NCBI RefSeq assembly: GCF_004136555.1
Contig: NZ_NOIT01000005.1
Span: forward strand, 1-64,000
Source: Kocuria carniphila
GTDB lineage: Bacteria > Actinomycetota > Actinomycetes > Actinomycetales > Micrococcaceae
Direction: 5' to 3'
Length of the DNA: 64,000 nt
Shown here piece by piece: positions 33,846 through 41,830 of this stretch (position 1 is the first letter of the stretch; each line of letters begins with the position of its first letter). Both the position numbers and the translations under genes were made by a program. The notes beneath the pieces are model-generated. The model saw only the letters and a program-made list of their open reading frames with translations. It ran no database searches and was not told where the DNA came from.

Positions 33846-35232
33846 AGCGGCAGCGACCGTGTGAGTCCTCATCGACCGCGATGGTGCCACCGTGGGCGAG
33901 CACGATCTCGCGGCTGATGGCCAGGCCCAATCCGGATCCACCGGTATCCCGGGCTCGTGAAGCGTCCAGGCGGACGAACCGTTCGAAGACCTTGTTCTGA
34001 TCTGCGGGGGCAATCGTATCGCCGTTGTTGATCACGGTGAGCACCGCATTCGTCTCGGTCGCGCTCAACCGCACCTCGATCAGCGACTCAGCATGGCGAC
34101 CCGCGTTGGACAGCAGATTCCGCACCACGTGCTGCAGCTTTGAGGCGTCCGCACGCAGGCGCACCGGCTCGATGTAGACCGTCAGTTCCTGGTCCAGTGC
34201 GGGTCGGATCCGGGCGATCTCGTCCGACACCACCTCGTCCATGTCGGTGTCGGCAACGCGCATGTCCAGGCCGGCGTCGTCCGCGCGGGCGAGGGTGAGG
34301 AGGTCCTGCACGAGCTGACCCATGCGCTGGGACTGGGAGACGAGCACCGGGGACAGCTCTTTCCAGGCCTCGCCGGAGGGATCGCTGCGGGCCACGTCCA
34401 GCGTGGTGGACAACGTGGCCAGCGGCGAGCGCAGCTCGTGGGACGCATCGGCCACAAAGCGCCGTTGTGCCTGATCCGACGCCTGGAGCCGGTCCAGCAT
34501 CGCGTTCATGGTGGAGGCCAGCTGAGCAATCTCGTCGCGGGTGGGCGGCACATCCACGCGTTCGTCCAGATTGGACCCGCCGATGGTGCGCACCTGGTCG
34601 GTGATGCGCCGGACCGGCCGCAGGGAACGGCCCGTGAGCCACCACATGGTCAGCGCGCCCAGGATCACGAGGAGCGGGCCCACCACCAGCACGAACACCG
34701 CCACGACGGTGAGGGAACTGGTCTGCAGGTTGACGGGAACGGCCACCACCAAGGTGTGGGGTTCGTCGTTGACCACTATGCCTTCGGAGACATATACAAA
34801 ATCGTTGGGGATGCGCAGGAGGCCTTGGTCGTCGGTGCGCGATTCGAACGTGGCACCCGGGGTGAGCGCCGGTGAGTTCAAATCAATGTCCCCGGTCATT
34901 GCGGGTGAGGAGGCCACGACCGAGCCCTCCTGATCGGTGAGCTGCACCAGGACACCGGGTTGGCCCACCGCGCGCAGCAGATCCTCGGGGTCCGCTTGGG
35001 ACCACACGTAGATCACGCGATTCTCGGGAGTCTCCTGCCCGTCCACCAGACGCGAGAGCACCTGCTGCTGACTGGTCACCGCTTGATCATGGGCGGTGGA
35101 GACAATGTTGCGCTTGAGCACTTCCAGCAGGAGCACACCCGCCAACAACAGCACCACGATCATGAGCAGTGCCGCAGCGAGCGTGGTCTTGCGCCGCACG
35201 CCCCACCGCCGGCGCACGCCCAACATGCTCAT
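33808..35232 (-). CDS. Two-component sensor histidine kinase
   Basis: 474 residues from ATG 35232, which overlaps the response regulator stop by 4 bp. Two membrane helices (about 20-42 and 170-195) flank an extracytoplasmic sensor region containing SQADPEDLLRAVGQPGVLVQL. HAMP follows, then HisKA with phospho-acceptor His in FVADASHELRSPLATL, and HATPase with NLLSNAGRHAE and GGSGLGLAISREIV. The layout resembles actinobacterial MprB/TcrY-type kinases. The open frame to 35379 upstream is not coding. The signal is unknown; LysX lies next to the pair, so envelope stress is possible but unproven. Confidence 0.92.
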   Translation of the reverse strand: MSMLGVRRRWGVRRKTTLAAALLMIVVLLLAGVLLLEVLKRNIVSTAHDQAVTSQQQVLSRLVDGQETPENRVIYVWSQADPEDLLRAVGQPGVLVQLTDQEGSVVASSPAMTGDIDLNSPALTPGATFESRTDDQGLLRIPNDFVYVSEGIVVNDEPHTLVVAVPVNLQTSSLTVVAVFVLVVGPLLVILGALTMWWLTGRSLRPVRRITDQVRTIGGSNLDERVDVPPTRDEIAQLASTMNAMLDRLQASDQAQRRFVADASHELRSPLATLSTTLDVARSDPSGEAWKELSPVLVSQSQRMGQLVQDLLTLARADDAGLDMRVADTDMDEVVSDEIARIRPALDQELTVYIEPVRLRADASKLQHVVRNLLSNAGRHAESLIEVRLSATETNAVLTVINNGDTIAPADQNKVFERFVRLDASRARDTGGSGLGLAISREIVLAHGGTIAVDEDSHGRCRFTVTLPLPKDAP

Positions 35233-35912
35233 GCCGCGGAGGTATCCGCGACCAGTCGATACCCCATACCCCGCACGGTCTGCAGCGTGTTGAGGCCGAA
35301 GGGAACGTCGATCTTCTTGCGCAGATACCCCACGTAGACCTCCACGATGTTCTCCGAACCCTCGAACGCGGCATCCCACGCGTTGTCCATGATCTGCAGT
35401 TTGGACACCACGGTCTCCGCGTTCTGCATGAAGTACTGCAGGATCACGTATTCCTTGGCGGTCAGTTCGATCACCGTGTCCCCGCGGGTGACCTTGTGCC
35501 GGGACGGGTCCAGTTCCAAGCTGCCCACGGTGATGTTGACCGGTCGCTCCGGGGCGCCGCGCCGGATGAGCGCTCGCAACCGGGCCACCAGGACCATGAA
35601 GCTGAACGGCTTGGTCAGGTAGTCGTCGGCGCCCAGGTCGAACGCGTCGGCCTCGTCGTACTCGCCGTCCTTGGCGGTGAGCATCAACACGGGCGTCCAG
35701 TTCTTGGCGGCACGAATTTCCTTGAGGATCGTGTACCCGTTCTTACCGGGCAGCATGAGGTCCAGCACGATCACGTCGTACGGGTTCTCCTGGGCCAGCC
35801 ACGCACCGGTGACGCCGTCGTTGGCCACGTCCACCACGAACCCCTCGTTGGTGAGTCCACGGCGCAGCGACTCCGAGAGGTCCGCCTCGTCATCGACGAC
35901 CAGTACACGCAT
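35229..35912 (-). CDS. OmpR/PhoB-family response regulator
   Basis: 227 residues. The receiver domain has acidic residues in RVLVVDDEADL, phospho-acceptor Asp in DVIVLDLMLPGKNG, Thr in MLTAKDGEYD and Lys in DYLTKPFSF. The C-terminal winged helix is VIELTAKEYVILQYFMQNAETVVSKLQIMDNAWD with the wing YVGYLRKKIDVPF...VRGMGYRL. It is translationally coupled to its kinase through an ATGA overlap. Targets are unknown. Confidence 0.94.
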   Translation of the reverse strand: MRVLVVDDEADLSESLRRGLTNEGFVVDVANDGVTGAWLAQENPYDVIVLDLMLPGKNGYTILKEIRAAKNWTPVLMLTAKDGEYDEADAFDLGADDYLTKPFSFMVLVARLRALIRRGAPERPVNITVGSLELDPSRHKVTRGDTVIELTAKEYVILQYFMQNAETVVSKLQIMDNAWDAAFEGSENIVEVYVGYLRKKIDVPFGLNTLQTVRGMGYRLVADTSAA

Positions 35913-36043
35913 TCATCAAGCCTTTCCAGCGGAGCGGGTTGTCTCCCAGCTCCCACGGTATTCGACAGCCCATCCGAGGGCACCCCTCAAGAATGCCGCC
36001 TATTCACTGAAGGGGTTCTGAGCACCCGCTCCACCTCGGTCCG

Positions 36044-39000
36044 TCAGTTCTTCTGCGGCCGTACGAACGGGAAGGACAACACGTCGCGGATGGTGGTGTC
36101 CGTCATGAGCATGACCAGCCGGTCCAAACCGATGCCCAGGCCGCCAGCGGGCGGCATACCGGTTTCCAAGGCGTACAGGAAGTCCTCGTCCACTTCCATG
36201 GCCTCCACGTCACCGGCGGCCGCTTTCAGCGACTGTTCGGTCAGGCGACGGCGCTGCTCCACGGGATCGGTCATCTCCGAGTACGCGGTACCGAGTTCCA
36301 TGCCGTTGGCCACCAAGTCCCAGCGTTCCACGAGCCCCTCCTCGCTCCGGTGGGGCGCGGTGAGCGGCGAGGTTTCCAGGGGGAAATCGCAGTAGAACGT
36401 GGGCTCGATGGTCTGCGGTTCCACCAGTTCACCGTAAAGCTCTTCCAGCACCGCACCCGGACCCATGCCGGGCCCGATCTCCACACCGTGGTCTGCGGCG
36501 ATGGTCAGCAGTGTCTCGAAGTCCGTGTGGATGCTGACGTCCTGCCCCACGGCTCGACTCACGGCATCCGTCACGGTCACGACCGGCCACGGTCCGGACA
36601 CATCCGTCAGCACGGGAGCCGCCTCCGGATCGCGGACGTCGCGCAGTGGCAGCACCGCGGATCCGTGGAGCGCTACGGCCACCTGCTTGATGAGCGCCTC
36701 CGTCAGCCGCTTCATGTCCATGTAGTCCGAGTAGGGCAGGTACGCCTCGAGCGAGGTGAACTCCGGGTTGTGCGTGGCATCCGCGCCCTCGTTGCGGAAG
36801 TTACGCGAAATCTCGAAGATGGGCCCCGCCCCCGCGACCAACAGCCGCTTCAAATACAGTTCCGGCGCGATCCGCAGCGACAGGTCCATCCCGTACGCGT
36901 TGATGAACGTCTTGAACGGCCTGGCGGACGCACCGCCGTGCACCGTGTTGAGCACCGGAGTTTCGACCTCGCGGAATCCCTGATCCGTGAGGTAGTCGCG
37001 CACCGTTTCCATGGCCAGCGAGCGCTGCTTCAGCAGTTCCAGCTTCCCGGGGTGCACCAACAGATCGGTCGACCGCTTGCGCAACCGCGCCTCCGGGTCC
37101 TCGAAGCTCTCCCACGGCACCGGTTGCAGCGCCTTGGACGCCATGGTCAGGTGCCGCGCGAGCACGGATTCCGTGCCATTGCGCGAGACACCCCAGTCAC
37201 CGTCCACGACCACCAGGTCCCCGGAATCCAGATTGACGCGCAGCACGCTCCAGGTATCGTCCATGCGCTCGCGGTCGAGCACCACCTGCACCGTGCGCCC
37301 CGCGTCCGTGAGGTCCATGAACAGCACGCCGCCGTGGTCACGGAGCTTGCGGATCCTGCCGCTCACACGCACGGACGACGACGACGCTTCGCCCGCCTCC
37401 CGACGGGCCATCAGTTCCGCCACGGAGATTGCCGGGGCCAAACCCACCGGATAGGGGGCGATGCCAGCTTCCGCGAGCGCTCGCGCGTGGCGCAAACGAT
37501 GCCGGGTCTGCTGCGATCGCCGCGGTGCGAGTTCACGCAAGCGAGGCGGTTCGTGATCGAGCTCGCGAATGGCGGCCAGAGCGGCGTCGTCGAGCTGGCG
37601 ATCCGGTGCGGAACGCACGAACGGCGAGGGCAGGAATCCCTCGACCTGCGCGGTGGTGGACGCCATGCGAGGCAGCGAAAGCGCGCTGTCAAAGCATGCG
37701 TAACGCGGGAACCATTCGGGGAGGTACTTGGCGTTGGCGCGGTAAAGGCTCTCGAGCTGGAAGAAGCGATCCAGGAATCCCAGCACCGACGAGTTGAAGC
37801 GCGTGATCACGCCGGCACCCAGCTCTTCGGCATCGGCGAAGACACCGCGCAGCATCGCAAAGTTCAAGGACACCTCACGAATTCCGCGAGCGGCACCGAA
37901 ATTCATGAGTTCGGACACCATCAGTTCCGTGGTGCCGTTGGGGGCGTCCGGGGAGCGTCGCATGACATCCAGGGACAAACCGCGCCGCCCCCAAGGCACG
38001 AACGACAACAAACCCTTGACCTGACCGTGTTCGTCGCGGGCCACCACCACGGTGCAATCCCCGTCTGCGGGGTCACCCCAACGATTCAAGGCCATCGAAA
38101 ACCCGCGATCCGGCTCGTCCCCGCGCCACTGATCGGCGAGCGCACCCAACTCCGCGAGCGCCTCCGCAGACAGTGCATCGTGGTTGCTGATCTCGACTTC
38201 CAGCCCGCGCTGCCGAGCATGGCGAACCGCGCGGCGCACGTTGGTCATGGACGAATTGGCCAGTGAGAAGCGCTCCGGATGCAGAACGGCCTCGTCACCC
38301 ATGACCAGAACGCCCATTCCCTGGGCGGCGAAAGCGCGGGCGCCATCCGCAGAGGCGGACGTGACTGCCGGAGTCCACCCGTAGTAACGGGCATGCCCCA
38401 ACCAGGCCTTCACCGCGGCGGGCCAATTCGCTCGGTCACCCACGGGGTCGCCAGAGGCGAGGCACACCTGCCCCACGACCCGATAGGTGATGGCCGCGCG
38501 ACCATCCGGGGAGAACACGGCGTTCTTGTCGCGCCGAGTGGCGAAGTAGCCCAGCGAATCCTGATCCCCGTACTGCGCGAGCAAGGTGCGCAACGCGACT
38601 TCTTGCCGGGGCGTCCAGGTGGTCTCCTTGGAGCTGGAACGCAAGAACATGAACACCGCGGCCACCAACGTGAGCGCGAGCAGCACCGACACCAGGCCGG
38701 GCAACCAATCGGGCACTTGGTGCCTGAACTGCGGGTTGGGTGAGTAGATCCCCAAACCCCGATTGATCGCTTCCACGAGCACACGACCGTCATCGCTGGC
38801 CGACTCCGTGGAGATCAGCAGGATCACGTGAGTCATCGCCACAGTGAATAGGGCACCCACCACGAGCGTGACCATCGCGGCAACGGTGCTCCTGGCCCTG
38901 GTGCGGCCAGGGAAGGCCGCTCGCATCCACCAGGCCAACACCAACGTGGACACGCCCACCACCAGTGCGGTCACATCCATCACGAAGAAGCCCCGGGTCA

Positions 39001-39406
39001 GTGGGTCTGCCAGTGTTTCCTGGATCCCGACCTCGGCCGCGTCCAACAGATTCAACACCGATCCGAACACTCCCAGGACCTGCAGCACAGCGACCAGGAC
39101 CAGGGCGATCCGCTTCCGGCGGATCAACGCCCCCGTGACCAAGGCCAACAGTGCGACCGAGGCCAGGGAGGGCGAGACAGGCAGGTTCAGCGCCCCCAGC
39201 ACCATGTACGGCACCGGGGAAATGACGGCCAGCCATTGCATGACGGTCAGGATGAGACCGAGCAGCGTGGCCATGGCGAACACCCACGTGAGGATGCGCG
39301 CACCCCGTTCTTGTGCCGGGGTGGGCAGCTGGAAGTTACGCTGTCCGGATTCCCCCGTTAGCTGGGGGTCACCTGCCAACTTCCTGCTGTTTGACTCTTT
39401 GGTCAT
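36044..39406 (-). CDS. lysX: Bifunctional lysylphosphatidylglycerol synthetase/lysyl-tRNA synthetase LysX
   Basis: 1120 residues, the actinobacterial fusion. The N-terminal MprF-like part has about six membrane helices (1-260), then the DUF2156 lysyl-transfer domain (about 270-600) with DGRAAITYRVVGQVCLASGDPVGD. An OB-fold (VRVSGRIRKLRDHGGVLFMDLTD) and a class II LysRS core follow, with motif 2 FEISRNFRNEGADATHNPEF and motif 3 GLGIGLDRLVML. It charges tRNA-Lys and transfers lysine to phosphatidylglycerol, making the membrane less anionic and more resistant to cationic peptides. The gene contains one exact 13-mer repeat (37579-37591). It is divergent from a membrane esterase. Confidence 0.95.
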   Translation of the reverse strand: MTKESNSRKLAGDPQLTGESGQRNFQLPTPAQERGARILTWVFAMATLLGLILTVMQWLAVISPVPYMVLGALNLPVSPSLASVALLALVTGALIRRKRIALVLVAVLQVLGVFGSVLNLLDAAEVGIQETLADPLTRGFFVMDVTALVVGVSTLVLAWWMRAAFPGRTRARSTVAAMVTLVVGALFTVAMTHVILLISTESASDDGRVLVEAINRGLGIYSPNPQFRHQVPDWLPGLVSVLLALTLVAAVFMFLRSSSKETTWTPRQEVALRTLLAQYGDQDSLGYFATRRDKNAVFSPDGRAAITYRVVGQVCLASGDPVGDRANWPAAVKAWLGHARYYGWTPAVTSASADGARAFAAQGMGVLVMGDEAVLHPERFSLANSSMTNVRRAVRHARQRGLEVEISNHDALSAEALAELGALADQWRGDEPDRGFSMALNRWGDPADGDCTVVVARDEHGQVKGLLSFVPWGRRGLSLDVMRRSPDAPNGTTELMVSELMNFGAARGIREVSLNFAMLRGVFADAEELGAGVITRFNSSVLGFLDRFFQLESLYRANAKYLPEWFPRYACFDSALSLPRMASTTAQVEGFLPSPFVRSAPDRQLDDAALAAIRELDHEPPRLRELAPRRSQQTRHRLRHARALAEAGIAPYPVGLAPAISVAELMARREAGEASSSSVRVSGRIRKLRDHGGVLFMDLTDAGRTVQVVLDRERMDDTWSVLRVNLDSGDLVVVDGDWGVSRNGTESVLARHLTMASKALQPVPWESFEDPEARLRKRSTDLLVHPGKLELLKQRSLAMETVRDYLTDQGFREVETPVLNTVHGGASARPFKTFINAYGMDLSLRIAPELYLKRLLVAGAGPIFEISRNFRNEGADATHNPEFTSLEAYLPYSDYMDMKRLTEALIKQVAVALHGSAVLPLRDVRDPEAAPVLTDVSGPWPVVTVTDAVSRAVGQDVSIHTDFETLLTIAADHGVEIGPGMGPGAVLEELYGELVEPQTIEPTFYCDFPLETSPLTAPHRSEEGLVERWDLVANGMELGTAYSEMTDPVEQRRRLTEQSLKAAAGDVEAMEVDEDFLYALETGMPPAGGLGIGLDRLVMLMTDTTIRDVLSFPFVRPQKN

Positions 39407-39522
39407 TCACTCGACTCTCTTCGAATTACTATGTGTGCATCGGCGACACTCTATTTCTATTTCTTGTGGGCATCGGGCGACATCCGACCACAGTATGAAA
39501 TCTCCAAGAGAAGAGCGACGAT

Positions 39523-40680
39523 ATGAGTTTTTTCGAATTAACAGGCTGGCCAGTTTTCGTGATGGTCGTTACATTGGCGGCGATTGTGCTTTTCGTGGCC
39601 GTGTTTCTCGTACCGCGGTATCGGAAGCCCGGCGCGTCCAGATACATCATCCAGTTCGTGTCGATAGCGCTGGTCACGATTCTGACCCTGTTGGTCATCT
39701 TCCTCAAGCTCAACAACGACAACCAGTGGTACGGCAATTGGGGAGACCTGGCCACGGGAGGGGACGGCGGGTCGGTCGCCACCCAAACGGCCGGGCTCAC
39801 CGCTCCCACCCGAGCTACCGCCGCGGAACTACCTCACGCCCCGTTCACGAACACCCAACTCGATCCGCGGGGCAGTCAGCAGATCGGTGCGCAGGTGGAT
39901 CCCTCTGCCACCGGCGGACAATGGGCGACTTTCGAATTATCGGGCAAGGAGTCGCAGGTCACGCAGCAAGTTACCGTTTGGTTACCCCCGTCGTATTTCA
40001 CGGACAAGGATCGCGCATTCCCCGTCATTACAGCGTTCACAGGATTTCCCGGGAGCGTGAAGACCTACAGCAAATCCATGAATTTCGATCAACATATTAA
40101 GACTGCGGTGCGCGACTCTGCCGTGCGAGAACCCATTGTGGTAATCCCCGATGTCTTTCCCGGCAATCACGACACTGAGTGCGTGGACGGCAATCACGGA
40201 AAATACGAGACATTCGTGAGCCAGGACGTGGTCTCGTGGATTCGCGAGAACTTGCGAGTTTCCGATGATCCGCAGGCGTGGTCCACTTTCGGTTACAGCG
40301 CGGGCGGCTGGTGTTCGTCCATGTTCACCGTGCGCCATCCGGAGATCTGGGGAAACAGCATTAACATGGCCGGATATTTCGCCCCGGATTACAGTAAAGG
40401 TCAAGAATGGGTGACCGCAGACCCCGCGGGATACGACCTGGGCAAAGTAGTGGAAAAGAATAGCCCCGATGTGAATATCTGGTTCTTCACCGGCGGCGAA
40501 GATACCCCGGCTATCAAAGCGGTGGAGAAATTCAAGGAAACGGTGAAAGATCCCACGGGACTGGCTATTAATACGTCCCAGACCGGGGGCCACAGAGTTC
40601 CCCTGTGGACCGCACAGATCGAGACTTCTCTCAAATGGCTCGGCCAGGTGTCACCGTATTTCGCGGCACTGCGGTCATAG
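39523..40680 (+). CDS. Membrane-anchored alpha/beta-hydrolase (esterase D/antigen 85-like)
   Basis: 385 residues. Two N-terminal membrane helices (10-31 and 41-62) and an extracytoplasmic linker are followed by a serine-esterase domain. The nucleophile is Ser259 in FGYSAGGW, an Asp candidate is in WFFTGGEDTP and the His is in TGGHRVPLW. The fold resembles antigen 85/esterase D. Its divergent placement from lysX suggests that it could hydrolyse aminoacyl-lipids, as an unrelated-lineage hydrolase (AhyD) does beside aminoacyl-PG synthases in enterococci; that is inference. A/T-ending codons are commoner than in its neighbours, hinting at relaxed selection or transfer. Confidence 0.82.
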   Translation: MSFFELTGWPVFVMVVTLAAIVLFVAVFLVPRYRKPGASRYIIQFVSIALVTILTLLVIFLKLNNDNQWYGNWGDLATGGDGGSVATQTAGLTAPTRATAAELPHAPFTNTQLDPRGSQQIGAQVDPSATGGQWATFELSGKESQVTQQVTVWLPPSYFTDKDRAFPVITAFTGFPGSVKTYSKSMNFDQHIKTAVRDSAVREPIVVIPDVFPGNHDTECVDGNHGKYETFVSQDVVSWIRENLRVSDDPQAWSTFGYSAGGWCSSMFTVRHPEIWGNSINMAGYFAPDYSKGQEWVTADPAGYDLGKVVEKNSPDVNIWFFTGGEDTPAIKAVEKFKETVKDPTGLAINTSQTGGHRVPLWTAQIETSLKWLGQVSPYFAALRS

Positions 40681-41652
40681 ACCGGCCAAGCGCAGCGTGT
40701 GCCCTCTGGCTTCCGCCCACGCCGGGTGCTCGAGCACGGTCCACGCGTTGTGGTCCGCATCCTCCACCACGGTGAGCTCTGCCGGATCGCCCTTGTCCTT
40801 GGCAGCGGTGACATAGTCCTCGGCCTGGTGCGCCGGTATGAGCTCGTCCTCACCGCCCTGACACGCAATCACGGGGATGCCGATGGGTAGAAGCTCCTGT
40901 GGGGAGGCCTCCTCATACCTTTCGGGTTCCTCATCGGGTGTGCCGCCCATCAGGTTTCCCACCCGGTCGTTCGCGTCTTCGCGGAACGCGCTGTCCAGGT
41001 CGTACACGCCCGCCATGGACACGCAGCCGATCGGTTTCACCGTGGGATCCGCTCCGACTTGGCCTTCTTCGAGTTGCGATCTCGACGTCGCCCACGTGGC
41101 CAGGTGCCCACCGGCACTGTGCCCGAGCAGCACGACACGCTGGCCGTCGAGCTCCACCGGCGAGTGCTCCGCGAGGCGAGGGACGAAATCGACTCCCGCG
41201 GCGACGTCGTGCCCGGCCGCAGGCCAGCCCGCGCGTGCGGGACCGCGATCCCTCTGATCAGGGTGAATGGTGCCCCGATAGGCGATGGACCACACGGCTA
41301 CCCCGTAGGAAACCAGGTCCGTGCCGATGTCCGTCATGTAGGACATGTCCGAGGCGTCTTCCCAACTGCCTCCGTGGATCATGACCACCACGGGCACCGC
41401 TTCGCTCACCGGTTCGCCGTTGTCCTGGACCGGGACCGCGAGCATTCCGTACTGCGTGCTCTCGTCCGATCCGTAGGCGATCCGCTGTAGTTCGGACACC
41501 CCGTACGACCCGGTGGTCTTGAACTCCGTGGTCACGCCGAGCTTCTCCGCGGCTCCGCACCCGGCGAGCACCGCGCCCGCGCCCAGCACGGTGAGCCCGA
41601 AGGCCCCTCGGATTACCGCGCGACGACTCACCTGCGCAGAGTGATCCGCCAT
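40675..41652 (-). CDS. Tat-exported lipoprotein alpha/beta-hydrolase
   Basis: 325 residues. The N-terminus has a twin-arginine signal (SRRAVIRGAFG) combined with lipobox LAGC (Cys32), so it should be exported folded and lipid-anchored. The hydrolase domain has the oxyanion HGGSW, nucleophile elbow LGHSAGGHLA, and a late Asp/His (GGEDELIP, EDADHNAW), typical of BD-FAE/kynurenine formamidase-like esterases. The substrate is unknown. It overlaps the convergent esterase gene by 6 bp, making a cluster with two extracellular esterases next to lysX. Confidence 0.87.
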   Translation of the reverse strand: MADHSAQVSRRAVIRGAFGLTVLGAGAVLAGCGAAEKLGVTTEFKTTGSYGVSELQRIAYGSDESTQYGMLAVPVQDNGEPVSEAVPVVVMIHGGSWEDASDMSYMTDIGTDLVSYGVAVWSIAYRGTIHPDQRDRGPARAGWPAAGHDVAAGVDFVPRLAEHSPVELDGQRVVLLGHSAGGHLATWATSRSQLEEGQVGADPTVKPIGCVSMAGVYDLDSAFREDANDRVGNLMGGTPDEEPERYEEASPQELLPIGIPVIACQGGEDELIPAHQAEDYVTAAKDKGDPAELTVVEDADHNAWTVLEHPAWAEARGHTLRLAGL

Positions 41653-41770
41653 GTCGCCCCCTTGATCTCAAAAACTTCCCCCGCGGATCACGCTACATGC
41701 CGCCGGTGTGGGATGCCCGTGCGAGGAATAAGCTGTGAGGTATCACCCAGCGCTTGGGCGCATCCTGTGC

Positions 41771-41830
41771 CCCACGGAGGCTCGTTCCGTTGCAGAAACG
41801 CCGCGAGGCTCCGCGCTTCGGAGGATCATC
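41771..41830 (+). promoter_or_regulatory. Structured leader that sequesters the ribosome binding site
   Basis: CTCCG (41809-41813) can pair with CGGAG (41819-41823), which includes the Shine-Dalgarno GGAGG of the downstream transporter. Just upstream, ACGGA (41774-41778) and TCCGT (41786-41790) form a second stem, and GAGGCTC occurs twice. This looks like a translational switch. It does not match a riboswitch class I can name with confidence. Confidence 0.4.

Noticed and set aside
36350-38266. A 638-codon + strand frame opposite lysX
   Set aside because: Arg/His-rich translation without motifs; lysX on the other strand is unambiguous.
41690-41830. Calling the APC leader a ydaO (c-di-AMP) or M-box riboswitch
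   Set aside because: The conserved ydaO core is not visible and only a fragment resembles the M-box. It is kept as an unclassified structured leader.
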